From contig JAXMBS010000019.1 in assembly GCA_046349775.1 (NCBI GenBank), positions 13,459 to 77,458 on the forward strand: DNA of 64,000 nucleotides. Reading direction: 5' to 3'. The translations under genes and the position numbers were made by a program. The notes beneath the pieces were generated by a model, which saw only the letters and a list, made by a program, of their open reading frames with translations, did not search any database and had not been told where the DNA came from. This DNA comes from JAEUIG01 sp046349775. Its GTDB lineage: Bacteria; Planctomycetota; Planctomycetia; Planctomycetales; Planctomycetaceae. Positions 8,251-17,137 of the stretch are shown piece after piece. Position 1 is the stretch's first letter. The number at the start of each line of letters is the position of its first letter.

Positions 8251-9861
8251 GTGGCCGACTCCGCTCCCATCCCCGCACCCGACGCCGCCGCGCAACCCCG
8301 CACGGTCGCGGTGATCGAAGTCGGCACGACCTCGATCCGCATGGCGATCGCCGAAGTCGGCGTCAGCGGCTCGATCCGCGTCCTGGAGGCACTCTCCCAG
8401 GGAGTGACGCTGGGTAAAGACTCGTTCATGCGGGGCGAGATCGCCAAGCCGACGATCGAAGAGTGCGTTCGCGTCCTCAAAGCGTACCGGCTCAAACTGG
8501 AAGAGTACGGTATTCGCCAGGTTGACCAGGTCCGTGTGGTGGCCACGAGCGCCGTGCGCGAAGCCCTGAACCAGATGGCGTTTGTCGACCGCATCTACGT
8601 CGCCACCGGACTGACGGTGCAGCCGATCGACGAGGCTGAGGTCCACCGCATCACGTACCGCAGCATCCAGCCGCTACTGGCGGCCGAGCCGCGGCTCACC
8701 AACTCCCACACCATCATCTGCGAAGTCGGCGGCGGCAGCACCGAGCTGCTCGTCGTCGAGAAAGGCAACGTCCGTTATTCCCATTCGTACCGGCTCGGGT
8801 CGCTGCGCCTCCGCCAGTCGCTGCAGGGACTCCGAACGTCACCCGCCAAGACGCGCGAGATCATCGAGCTGGAAAGCCATCAGACGCTCGAAGACCTGCT
8901 GCAGTACGTGCCGCAGTCTTCGGGCGCAGAGCTGTTGACCCTGGGCGGCGAGATGCGGTTCGTCGCCCGACAGCTGATCCCCGACTGGAAGCCGGAAATT
9001 CTCGGCGTCGTGAGCGTGCCGAAGCTCGCCCGGCTTACGGACGCCGTGCTGGGCATGTCGGAAGAAGCGATCGTCCGCCAATACCATCTGACGTTGCCCG
9101 AAGCGGAAACGCTCGCGCCGGCGCTGCTCATCAACCTGCAGTTGGCGCAGCTGCTGTCGCTCGATCACGTGACGGTGTCGATCGCCAACCTGCGCGACGG
9201 CCTGTTGCGCGAGATGGGGGACCAGACGATCTGGACGGACGATTTCCGCAACCAGATCATCCATTCGGCCCTGGAATTGGGGCGGAAGTACGAGTTCGAC
9301 GAGGCGCACGCGCGGCACGTCGCCGAATTGAGCCAGGCGCTGTTCGCCGCCCTCCGGGAAGACCACGGGATTGACGCGCGCGGCGAACTGGTGCTGTACC
9401 TGTCGGCGCTGCTGCACGAGATTGGCGGCTTCGTCAGCCATACCAGTCTGCACAAGCACTCGATGTACCTGATCCAGAACAGCGACCTGTTCGGACTCAG
9501 TCCGGCCGACGTGCTGCTGGTGGCACTGGTGGCCCGCTATCATCGCCGCGCGTCGCCGAAGCCGACGCATCCGGGTTTCAGCACGCTGGATCGCGATCGC
9601 CGCGTCACCGTGTCCAAGCTCGCGGCCATTTTGCGGATCGCAATCGCGCTCGACGCTTCACGGACGCAGCGTGTCCGCAACATTGCCTGCCATCGCGACC
9701 GGTCGCGGCTGATCATCAGCGTGCCGCAGATGGAGGACCTGTCCGTCGAGCAACTGGCTCTGCGTCAGGGCCGCTCCCTGTTCGAAGAGATCTACGGGAT
9801 CACCGTCCAGCTTCGTCCGGAAGCGCGCCGCGAATCCCGCCCGTCGAGCGCGCAGTTCTGA
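8251..9861 (+). CDS. Ppx/GppA-type phosphatase with C-terminal HD domain
   Basis: I choose GTG 8251 (VADSAPIPAPD) as the start because earlier codons in this frame lie inside the ROK gene and have no family similarity. The 536-residue product begins with an actin-fold phosphatase domain: VAVIEVGTTSIRM is the first phosphate motif and CEVGGGSTELLVVE the second, near residue 155. An HD-type domain follows from about residue 345, with HARHVAELS and SALLHEIGGFVSHTSLHKHS. This is the architecture of exopolyphosphatases and guanosine pentaphosphate phosphohydrolases, so it probably acts on polyphosphate or (p)ppGpp. Which of the two cannot be told from sequence. Confidence 0.9.
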   Translation: MADSAPIPAPDAAAQPRTVAVIEVGTTSIRMAIAEVGVSGSIRVLEALSQGVTLGKDSFMRGEIAKPTIEECVRVLKAYRLKLEEYGIRQVDQVRVVATSAVREALNQMAFVDRIYVATGLTVQPIDEAEVHRITYRSIQPLLAAEPRLTNSHTIICEVGGGSTELLVVEKGNVRYSHSYRLGSLRLRQSLQGLRTSPAKTREIIELESHQTLEDLLQYVPQSSGAELLTLGGEMRFVARQLIPDWKPEILGVVSVPKLARLTDAVLGMSEEAIVRQYHLTLPEAETLAPALLINLQLAQLLSLDHVTVSIANLRDGLLREMGDQTIWTDDFRNQIIHSALELGRKYEFDEAHARHVAELSQALFAALREDHGIDARGELVLYLSALLHEIGGFVSHTSLHKHSMYLIQNSDLFGLSPADVLLVALVARYHRRASPKPTHPGFSTLDRDRRVTVSKLAAILRIAIALDASRTQRVRNIACHRDRSRLIISVPQMEDLSVEQLALRQGRSLFEEIYGITVQLRPEARRESRPSSAQF

Positions 9862-9916
9862 GTGGGAATTCCGCCTTGAGGCGGCTCTCTCAACGCTCGT
9901 CTTTCAACTTCCCGTT

Positions 9917-10707
9917 TCATCGCGGCGGCAGCGGAATCTCGTCGGATTCGCTGATCCGCACAGGGTCGAGGCGCTGCGGCTGGTTCTTCGAGATGAACAG
10001 AAATCCTTTTCGGCTCGGAGTCGGGGCCGTCGCCGGCGGTGCGAAATACGCGCCGGTGTGACGCTCAGCTGGCGGTGCATTTGCCGTCGTCGTTGTCGTC
10101 AGCCCACCGGGCGTTGTCGTGGGCCGGGACGACGTTTCGGCCGGAGTCGGCACGGGACGTTCGATAGGGGGCAGCGGAGCGCGGGCCGTCGCGACCCCGT
10201 CGGCGTCGAGCCGGTGCTCCACGATGGCCAGAGCGCGATCGAGTTGCAGCATGTGCTCGTCCACAAACCGGTTGATCGCGGCCGCAACTGCTCATGGCGG
10301 CATGACGCCGCGGCTGGCGACGCGCTCGAGTTCCTGGAGGAGAGCTGGCGCGCGCTGGTCAATGTCGCTCAGAGGGCATTGATCGCGGCCGCCGCACGCG
10401 CGAGGCATCCCCGCCGCAGGCCGTCCAGTTCCTTCAGGGCGACCATCGCCTGGCGGGCGTTTTCCTGCTGAATGCAGCGGTCGGTGACGGGCGGGTCATT
10501 CCTGTTGCAGCTCGCTGACCTTTTGCCCAGCGGGCGATTGCAGCCGCGGCCTGCTCCTGTTCGGCGGCGACAAAATGTCCGACGAAAAACCCCGCGATGC
10601 CGAGAAACACTGCCATCGCCGCGATGACTTCCTCTTAACTGACGCACGAGGGCCGCAGGGCATGTTCGAGCGCTGCGCAGCTCCAGTTCGAGATGATCAC
10701 TGCTCAT
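9917..10707 (-). CDS. Hypothetical single-pass membrane protein with Pro-rich tail (frameshifted)
   Basis: No single frame covers this gene, but three minus-strand frames join into one plausible protein of about 263 residues. It starts at ATG 10707 (MSSDHLELELRSAR), continues with a hydrophobic helix (AVFLGIAGFFVGHFVAA), an alpha-helical Gln/Ala-rich region (ENARQAMVALKELDGL, then SDIDQRAPALLQELERVAS), then FVDEHMLQLDRALAIVEHRL, and ends with a Pro/Thr-rich linker and ISESDEIPLPPR. At least three indels are needed, near 10.64, 10.50-10.38 and 10.30 kb. I do not recognise the family. It is downstream of ftsW, which suggests a cell-envelope role only by position. Confidence 0.5.
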
Positions 10708-10891
10708 GAAGAAGCCCGTCGAACTTGAAGTGAAATGAGCCGCGCGCGGAGCTGCTGTTCTGTTTATCGACCAGTAGAATCCGATGATCCAGCAGAACCT
10801 GCATTCGTATGCGGAGATTGCCGGATTTTCCCAAGCTCCAGCAGGCTTCCGAGTTATCCGCCTTGGCGACGCGCCTGCGGAAATCCGCCAT
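10697..10891 (-). CDS. Possible small protein between ftsW and the Pro-rich membrane protein
   Basis: A 64-codon frame starts at ATG 10891 (MADFRRRVAKADNSE) and ends 11 bases inside the next gene. It contains a short hydrophobic strand MQVLLDHRILLVDK and no membrane helix. It fits the gap between the end of ftsW (about 10940) and the next start and has the right strand, which is the main reason to list it. It matches no family I know. It may itself be a fragment, since frameshifts are common on both sides. Confidence 0.3.
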   Translation of the reverse strand: MADFRRRVAKADNSEACWSLGKSGNLRIRMQVLLDHRILLVDKQNSSSARGSFHFKFDGLLHEQ

Positions 10892-10939
10892 GAGCGGTAG
10901 AGACCGCCGCCTCCACAATGGGACGATCAGGAATTTCGA

Positions 10940-12060
10940 TCAGGTGCTCAGCGCCTCGGGAGAGGGCCACACCAAAGCTACGCGATCACGCTCGCCAGCA
11001 GGCTGCTCCCCCCGTAGCTGATCAGCGGATGGGCAATCCCTTTGGGGTGCTGCGAGGGCGGCCTGGCCGACGGCGACGTTCACACCCGCCTGTGCCACGA
11101 GTTGGATCAGCAGCGTTCGTCCGGCCGTCGCGGCAATGTTCGGTTACCGTCGCTGCGGAACATCTGCATTCCACACCAGTGCCAGTCCCGCCCACAGGCC
11201 GAGCACGCCCAGAGTGCCGATCAGACCGAGTTCTCACCGACGACGAAGGTGAACACAAAATCAGTGTTGGCCTCCGGCAGGAAGCTGAGCTTCTGCCACC
11301 GCGTCCCAACCTTGCCCGTTCCAGCCGCCGGAAAACTGAGCGTCGTCAGCGATTGCTGGACCTGGTAGAGCGCCGCGAGCGGTTCGTGCCAGCCGGCCAG
11401 GAATCCGAGAGTCGCTGCATCTGGTAGGGACGCAGCCATACAGCCGCCGGCGACAGCGGGCAGCAGGCCTGCCAGAGCGACCGCACAGCACCACATCGGC
11501 CAGCCGCATCAGGAATAGGGTGCCGTGGCAGCGATCCCGCCGAGGAACGCTGCCGTGCCGAGGTCCGGCTCGACCAGCACAAGTCCGAGGACGACGGCAA
11601 CCGGCGCGGCGACCAGCAGTTCGCGGAGTCCCTCGCGAACACGTTCCAGCCGCCGGTTGGACCTGTTCCAGCGCACCCGTTCCAGTCCCCAGCAGGCGAA
11701 CAGGGGGACCGTCAGCTTGGCGAACTCCGACGGCTGGAACGACCACGCCCCGAGGCGGAACCATCGTTGTGCCCCGTTCACCCGGTAACCGACGCCCGGA
11801 ACCAGAACCAGCACCAACAGGCAGGCTGTGGCCACAAACAGCCAGGGGGCCGCGCGCTGCCAGAACGCCGCCGGCAGCGCTCCGGCGATGCAGCCGCAAA
11901 CGACGGCCAGCCCGAGAAACGTCGCGTGCCGAGCCAGGTAGAACTCGTCGGCCGCACTGGGGCGCGCGGTGATGCTCGCGCTATAGACCATGAGCACTCC
12001 CACGCCCAACAGGACGCAGGCCAGCGAGATGAACAAATGGCGCAACTGCTGTGCCGACAT
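10940..12060 (-). CDS. ftsW: FtsW/RodA-family peptidoglycan polymerase (frameshifted)
   Basis: The N-terminal half reads cleanly from ATG 12060 (MSAQQLRHLF): hydrophobic helices, VYSASITA, GAQRWFRLGAWSFQPSEFAKL and VEPDLGTAAFLGG, all typical of SEDS proteins that polymerise lipid II. After about 11515 the signal continues in other frames: FLAGWHEPLAALYQVQQSL, WQKLSFLPEANTDFVF, and finally KGIAHPLISYGGSSLLAS before a stop near 10940. The order and spacing match an intact protein of about 373 residues, so at least four indels lie between 11.52 and 10.96 kb. FtsW and RodA are hard to separate by sequence alone; the SYGGSS ending suits FtsW. Planctomycetes often lack most division genes, so the identity matters. 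Confidence 0.75.
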
Positions 12061-12193
12061 ATCGCTACTATCGGCAGGCCGCATTCGCGGACATCGGCCA
12101 AGATTGCCGGTAAGGAAGCTGTCGGCCGTCAGCGATCAGCCGAACGTCAGATTTCGACATTTGGCCACTCTGACATTGCCGCTCCGTGCGCTA

Positions 12194-12994
12194 CTATCCG
12201 CCATCCGTCTTGAGCGGCGGCGGCTTCAGGCCCATCGCCTCCAGCAGGAGCAGCATATCGTCCCAGACAGGGCGCTTGGCGGCCGGGTTCCTCAGCAAAT
12301 AGCTGGGGTGATAGGTGCACAGCACCTTGGCACTGCCGTGCGAATACCAGCGTTGCCGCATCTTGCCGATCGAGTCTGTGACGCCGAGCAGGTTTTGCGC
12401 GGCACATGATCCCCAGCAGACGATGTACTCCGGCTGGATGATGCTAATCTGGCCGTCGAGATACTCCCGGCAATTCGCGGCTTCGGCGGGCAACGGAGTG
12501 CGGTTCTCGGGCGGCCGGCAGCGGAGGATGTTACAGATATAGATTTCCTCGCGTTGCCAGCCGCAGGCGGCGATGATCCGATTGAGCAACTGGCCGGCGC
12601 GGCCGACAAACGGCTCCCCCTGGCGGTCTTCGTCGGCGCCCGGCGCTTCGCCGACAAACATCACGCGCGCGTGCGGATTGCCAACGCCGAAGACCGTCTG
12701 TTTGCGAGTCCGCGCCAGCTCTTCACAGCGCGTGCATGTCGCGACGCGTTCGGCCAGCGCACACAACGCTGAGCGGCGATCGCCTGAATCGATGCGCACC
12801 GGCAAGTCCTTCGACAGTGGTATGACATTCGGGGAGGCAGGCTTCGTGCCGGGGCCGGCGGTATGGACGCTGTGCAGGCGTGACGGCGGGGCGGATTCCG
12901 GTGCGGCCAGATGTGAGACCAGCCGCGTGCCAGCTTTCCAGCATCTGTACGGCGGCGCGACGAGTACGGCGGGCGACATCGGACATGCGGCCAA
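12194..12994 (-). CDS. Uracil-DNA glycosylase, family 4 (Fe-S type)
   Basis: The conserved part starts near residue 70 of 266. It has the four cysteines expected to bind a [4Fe-4S] cluster (Cys87 and Cys90 in CTRC, then Cys159 and Cys175), motif A GEAPGADED at 115 and motif B HPSYLLRNPA at 229. The enzyme removes uracil from DNA as the first step of base excision repair. The first 65 residues are low in similarity and rich in Pro and Ala; the family often has such a linker, but a later start is possible. The gene lies about 130 bases upstream of ftsW on the same strand. Confidence 0.9.
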   Translation of the reverse strand: MAACPMSPAVLVAPPYRCWKAGTRLVSHLAAPESAPPSRLHSVHTAGPGTKPASPNVIPLSKDLPVRIDSGDRRSALCALAERVATCTRCEELARTRKQTVFGVGNPHARVMFVGEAPGADEDRQGEPFVGRAGQLLNRIIAACGWQREEIYICNILRCRPPENRTPLPAEAANCREYLDGQISIIQPEYIVCWGSCAAQNLLGVTDSIGKMRQRWYSHGSAKVLCTYHPSYLLRNPAAKRPVWDDMLLLLEAMGLKPPPLKTDGG

Positions 12995-13218
12995 CTTAGC
13001 AGCCGCTCCGCCGCCGCGCCAAACCTGCCGCTGCGAACGTCACAATGCGAGGGCGATCCCAATGTCTCGGGAGAGCCATACTGTCGGCAAACTGTGCAAC
13101 GTCGGTCGGCGGCAGCAGAGCGGCCTTTCGTCGTGCCATCGACCACCCGCCGGTTCGTCACGGTATGCTCACGCCAGCAACCCCTGCGTTCCTTCCGCAC
13201 CCGCTCTGGAGTCGCTCT

Positions 13219-14283
13219 ATGCTCCCGATTCGTTCCCTGTTCGTCGCTGCGATGGCTGTCATCGCGCTGCAACTCACTGCAGTTTCGTTACACGCTGGAT
13301 CCGCAGACGGGCGGCTCGATTTTTATTTCATCGATGTGGAAGGGGGCGCAGCGACACTGATCGTCACGCCGACCGGCGAATCGATCCTGATCGACTCGGG
13401 CTATCCTGACAACCAGGGGCGTGACCTGAACCGGATTCTGCACGTGGTGCGCAACGTTGCCGAGTTGAAAGGCATTGACCATGCGGCCGTGACGCACTGG
13501 CACCGCGACCACTACGGGAATCACGCGGCGCTGGCGGCCGAGATCAAGATCGGCGACTTCTACGACCGCGGGATCCCGGACACCCTGGCGGACGACCCGG
13601 AATTCGCCGCGCGGATCGCTGACTACCGCCGGGCGGCGCAGAACCAGTCGCGCACGCTGCATGCCGGGGACTCGTTCGATCTCGAGTCCCCGCTGACGCC
13701 GCTGAACATCCGCGTGGCGACAGCGGACCGTCAGGTCATGCCGAACACCGGCCGACCCAATCCGTACGCGGATCGCAACGTGCCGCAGGCTGAGGACAAG
13801 AGCGACAACGCCGCCAGCTTGAGCCTGTTGATCACGTTCGGCAGGTTCAAATTCCTGTGCTGCGGCGATTTGACCTGGAACGTTGAGGGGCAGCTCGTGA
13901 CGCCGAACAACCCGCTGGGCCAGGTCGACCTGTTCATGGTGACGCACCACGGGCTGGAGGTCAGCAATAATCCGGCGCTGGTGCTGGCGATCGACCCGGT
14001 GGTGGCCGTGATGTGCAACGGGCCGACGAAGGGGGGACACGCCCAGACGCAGGCGACGCTCCGCGAGGTCAAGTCGCTCAAGGCCTTGTACCAGTTGCAC
14101 CGCAACGTCGCGCTCACCGCCGACCAGCAGACTCCGGCGGAATTCATCGCCAACAGCGGCGACACGGCTGGCTGCGAAGGGGTGTGGGTCAAGGCCTCGG
14201 TGGCGGCGGATGGCAACAGCTACACGGTGCAGATCGGCGAGAAAGGGGAGCCGAAGACGTACCAGACCCGGAAGGAGGGCTGA
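13219..14283 (+). CDS. Exported metallo-beta-lactamase-fold hydrolase (ComEC/Rec2-like)
   Basis: ATG 13219 opens a clean signal peptide (MLPIRSLFVAAMAVIALQL, cleavage probably after SLHA). A longer in-frame extension to 13045 overlaps non-coding sequence and is rejected. The 354-residue protein has the metal-binding THWHRDHYGN motif (His93, His95, Asp97, His98), an early LIDSGYP strand, CCGDLTW and the late FMVTHHGLEVSNNP, as in the hydrolase domain of ComEC/Rec2-like proteins. A soluble, exported hydrolase is expected. The substrate is unknown. It is convergent with the Cys-rich gene at 14491 across a palindromic repeat and a terminator. Confidence 0.8.
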   Translation: MLPIRSLFVAAMAVIALQLTAVSLHAGSADGRLDFYFIDVEGGAATLIVTPTGESILIDSGYPDNQGRDLNRILHVVRNVAELKGIDHAAVTHWHRDHYGNHAALAAEIKIGDFYDRGIPDTLADDPEFAARIADYRRAAQNQSRTLHAGDSFDLESPLTPLNIRVATADRQVMPNTGRPNPYADRNVPQAEDKSDNAASLSLLITFGRFKFLCCGDLTWNVEGQLVTPNNPLGQVDLFMVTHHGLEVSNNPALVLAIDPVVAVMCNGPTKGGHAQTQATLREVKSLKALYQLHRNVALTADQQTPAEFIANSGDTAGCEGVWVKASVAADGNSYTVQIGEKGEPKTYQTRKEG

Positions 14284-14325
14284 GCGCCACTCGCGTCGCC
14301 CGTAATTGCAGCAAATCCGCTGTGC

Positions 14326-14397
14326 GTGCCACTGGCTTCGCCAGTGTCGAGCGGAAGTGGACATCCACTGAGGCGTCACTGGCGGAGCCAGTGGCAC
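14326..14397. repeat. Nested palindromic repeat GTGCCACTGGC...GCCAGTGGCAC
   Basis: The arms GTGCCACTGGC (14326-14336) and GCCAGTGGCAC (14387-14397) are perfect complements. Each arm also forms a smaller palindrome with its inner neighbour (CACTGGCttcGCCAGTG and CACTGGCggaGCCAGTG). The unit lies between two convergent genes. It is a REP/BIME-like element of a type I recall from planctomycete genomes. Confidence 0.65.
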
Positions 14398-14434
14398 CTG
14401 CAGTATCTGGACCGTCCAGTTACTCCGGCGCACG

Positions 14435-14462
14435 AAAAAAGGCGCTCCCTTGCGGGAGCGCC
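14435..14462 (-). terminator. Rho-independent terminator of the Cys-rich exported protein gene
   Basis: Read on the minus strand, a perfect GGCGCTCCC/GGGAGCGCC stem with a four-base GCAA loop is followed by six T residues. It lies about 30 bases after the stop of the gene at 14491-14934. Confidence 0.85.
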
Positions 14463-14490
14463 TGCGTGTGAATCTCGCGACTTCGGCAAA

Positions 14491-14934
14491 TCACTTCTTC
14501 TTCGCGGCTTCGAAGCCCTTGCCGAAAGCAGTGTCGTTGAACACCATCTCGAGCTGCTCGTTGCCGGTCTTGGCTTCGACCTTGCCCTTGCAGTTGTTGC
14601 AGCAGAAGCAGACCTTCGTGCCGCTGACGTCAATCGCGGTTTCCGTGTTCAGCTTGCCGCCGCTGAGCGGGCACTTCGTTTCCTTGTACTGTCCGGTGAC
14701 GACCAACTGCTGATTCGCCTTTGCGGCGAACTTGGCCGTGTCCTTCTTGAAGGCGTCCGGGCAACCGCCGCAGCAGAGGTAGACCTTGCCCCCCTTGTAA
14801 TCGACCGTCTTGTCGCCAACGGCCGCTTTCCCCGACACGGGGCACTTGCCGAATTCTTCCTTCTTCTCTTCGGCGCCGATCGCCGCGAACGCCAGCAACG
14901 CAACAGCAAACAGCCCGAGGCAAGCCTTCTTCAT
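14491..14934 (-). CDS. Exported protein with two Cys-rich YHS/TRASH-like motifs
   Basis: The start at ATG 14934 is supported by AGGAG eight bases upstream and an immediate signal peptide (MKKACLGLFAVALLAFAAIGA). The mature part of about 125 residues has two similar halves. The first has CPVSGKAAVGDKTVDYKGGK and then CCGGCPDAFKKD; the second has CPLSGGKL, TAIDVSGTKVCFCCNNC. The CP-SG---CC--C layout is what one sees in heavy-metal-binding YHS or TRASH-like domains. A periplasmic copper- or other metal-binding role is likely but unproved. The protein is Lys-rich and small. It ends at a strong terminator, so it is probably a monocistronic, well-expressed gene. Confidence 0.8.
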   Translation of the reverse strand: MKKACLGLFAVALLAFAAIGAEEKKEEFGKCPVSGKAAVGDKTVDYKGGKVYLCCGGCPDAFKKDTAKFAAKANQQLVVTGQYKETKCPLSGGKLNTETAIDVSGTKVCFCCNNCKGKVEAKTGNEQLEMVFNDTAFGKGFEAAKKK

Positions 14935-15142
14935 AGATGAACTCCTGGGGTGGTATCGGGGACAAATGCCACGGCCGGTCAATCGCCAAGATCTGCCGGT
15001 GCCGGGACTCATCAGTCGGAACTTGCGCATACTCTAGCCAGACCCTCCCGCTCCCGCAATGGTGTGAGTCGCTTTTCCCCGGATTCTCACACGGCTACGA
15101 TGCCCCCCGTCCCGCGACACTCACCTGAGGAGTACCCCGTTG

Positions 15143-17032
15143 ATGCGCGCCCTGCGTCCCCTTCCGCTCGTGGCTGCCTGCCTGTTCGTTTCCGCGGCTG
15201 TTGCGGCTGAGCCGAAGCTCACCGACGCCGAGAAGCATGCCGGCTGGAGGCTGATCTTTGACGGCAAGACCACCAGCGGCTGGCGGAACTTCAAGAAGGA
15301 TGCGATCGGCAGCGGCTGGAGCGTGAAGGACGGCGCACTGACCCGGACTGGCGATGGCGCCGGCAATATCGTCAGCCAGGAGGAATTCGACAATTTCGAA
15401 CTGTCGATCGAATACAAGATCGTCCCCGAAGGGAACAGCGGACTCGGGTTCCACGTGACGGAGGACGGGAACGACCCCTGGTACATCGGCCCGGAAGTGC
15501 AGATTCAGGATAATGTCAAAGGGCACGATCCGCAGAAGTCCGGCTGGCTGTACGGGCTGTACAAGCCGGGGATGGACCCGGCCACCGGCGAAACGATCGA
15601 CGCCACGCGCCCGGCCGGGGAATGGAACCACGTGCAGTTGCGGGTCACCAAGGAGGGCTGCGAGATCAACATGAACGGCATCCGCTACGCGCAGTTCAAG
15701 ATCGGCGACGCCGACTGGAACCGCCGCGTCGCTGCGAGCAAGTTTGCAAAGAGCGCGCTGTTCGGAAAGTCCGGCAAAGGGCACATCGTCCTGCAGGACC
15801 ACGGGCACGAAGTGGCTTATCGCAATATCAAGGTCCGCGTCCTGCCGCCGGATGGCGCCGCGCCGAACCCGGTGACCGGCAAACTGGCGCTGAAGCCGCA
15901 ACTGGCGTTTATGAACCTCGAATGGGCTGGCTGGGAACCAGTCAACGAGCGCGGATTGGCCACGGCGTTCCGGCCGGTGGCCCTGACGCACGCCGGCGAC
16001 GGGTCGAACCGGATCTTCGTCGGCGATGAATGGGGCGTGGTCTACGCCTTTGAGAACCGGCCGGACGTGACCGAGTCGAAGGTCTTTCTCGATCTCCGCG
16101 ACCGTGTGAAGTACACCGACAACGAAAACGAAGAGGGGCTGCTGGGCCTCGCGTTCCATCCGAAGTACAAGGAAAACGGTGAGTTCTTCGTCTACTACTC
16201 GACGCGCGCCGCCGAACACACCACAGTGGTCTCGCGGTTCAAGGTTTCCAGGACCGATCCGAATCGAGCCGATCCCGGGTCCGAAGAAGAACTCCTGCGG
16301 ATCCCGGCGCCGTTCTGGAATCACAAGGGGGGCACGATCTGCTTCGGCCCGGACGGTTGTCTGTATGTCGGCATGGGAGACGGCGGCGCCGCGAACGACC
16401 CTTACGGCAACGGTCAGAACCTCGAAACCTGGCTGGGCAAGATCCTGCGGGTCGACGTCGATCACCGGGCAAACGGCAAGACGTACGCGATTCCGGGCGA
16501 CAATCCGTTCGCGTCGACCGCGAACAAAGCGCTGCCCGAGATTTATGCCTACGGCTTCCGCAACATCTGGCGGATGGCGTTCGACCGCGCGACCGGCGCG
16601 CTGTGGATTGCGGACGTCGGACAGAACCTGTGGGAAGAGATTGACATTGGCAAGGCCGGGGGCAACTACGGCTGGGCGGTCCGCGAAGGGACGCATCCGT
16701 TTGGCTCCAAAGGCAGCGACGCGAGCCCGGACCTCATCGAACCGATCTGGGAATACGATCACCAGGTCGGCAAATCGATCACCGGCGGCATTGTGTACCG
16801 CGGCAAGCAGCATCCGGAACTGGTTGGTAAATACATCTATGCCGACTTCGTGTCCGGAAAAATCTGGGCGCTGAAGTACGACGAAGCGGCCGGCAAGGTC
16901 GTCTCCAACGAAGAGATTCCGTCCGAGCCGGGGACCGCCATCATCAACATCAGCGACGACGAACAGGGGGAATTGTACTTCACGGTCGTGTCCTCGACCG
17001 GGAAGGGGATCTACACGATCGTCGCAGAGTGA
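15143..17032 (+). CDS. Secreted DUF1080 domain fused to glucose/sorbosone dehydrogenase-like propeller
   Basis: A GAGGAG site about ten bases before ATG 15143 and a signal peptide (LVAACLFVSAAVAAEP) fix the start; a TTG codon directly before it is less likely. Residues about 30-235 form a DUF1080 (3-keto-disaccharide hydrolase-type) domain: WRLIFDGKTTSGWRNF, GNSGLGFHV, GEWNHVQLRV and HEVAYRNIKVR. Residues about 260-629 form a PQQ-dependent sugar-dehydrogenase-type six-bladed propeller: FRPVALTHAGDGSNRIFV, EEGLLGLAFHPKY, MGDGGAANDPYGNGQN, AYGFRNIWRMAFD and GGNYGWAVREG. Together this suggests carbohydrate binding or cleavage plus sugar oxidation outside the cell. No cytochrome domain is attached. 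Confidence 0.9.
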   Translation: MRALRPLPLVAACLFVSAAVAAEPKLTDAEKHAGWRLIFDGKTTSGWRNFKKDAIGSGWSVKDGALTRTGDGAGNIVSQEEFDNFELSIEYKIVPEGNSGLGFHVTEDGNDPWYIGPEVQIQDNVKGHDPQKSGWLYGLYKPGMDPATGETIDATRPAGEWNHVQLRVTKEGCEINMNGIRYAQFKIGDADWNRRVAASKFAKSALFGKSGKGHIVLQDHGHEVAYRNIKVRVLPPDGAAPNPVTGKLALKPQLAFMNLEWAGWEPVNERGLATAFRPVALTHAGDGSNRIFVGDEWGVVYAFENRPDVTESKVFLDLRDRVKYTDNENEEGLLGLAFHPKYKENGEFFVYYSTRAAEHTTVVSRFKVSRTDPNRADPGSEEELLRIPAPFWNHKGGTICFGPDGCLYVGMGDGGAANDPYGNGQNLETWLGKILRVDVDHRANGKTYAIPGDNPFASTANKALPEIYAYGFRNIWRMAFDRATGALWIADVGQNLWEEIDIGKAGGNYGWAVREGTHPFGSKGSDASPDLIEPIWEYDHQVGKSITGGIVYRGKQHPELVGKYIYADFVSGKIWALKYDEAAGKVVSNEEIPSEPGTAIINISDDEQGELYFTVVSSTGKGIYTIVAE

Positions 17033-17137
17033 CGGGCGACGGCCGAAAGTGGAATGGAAATCGCGAAGCCGTCAGCGAACGTCGCTGGCAGCTTCACGGC
17101 GGGTGTCACAGCCGCCGTTCAAGGAATGAGATGATCG

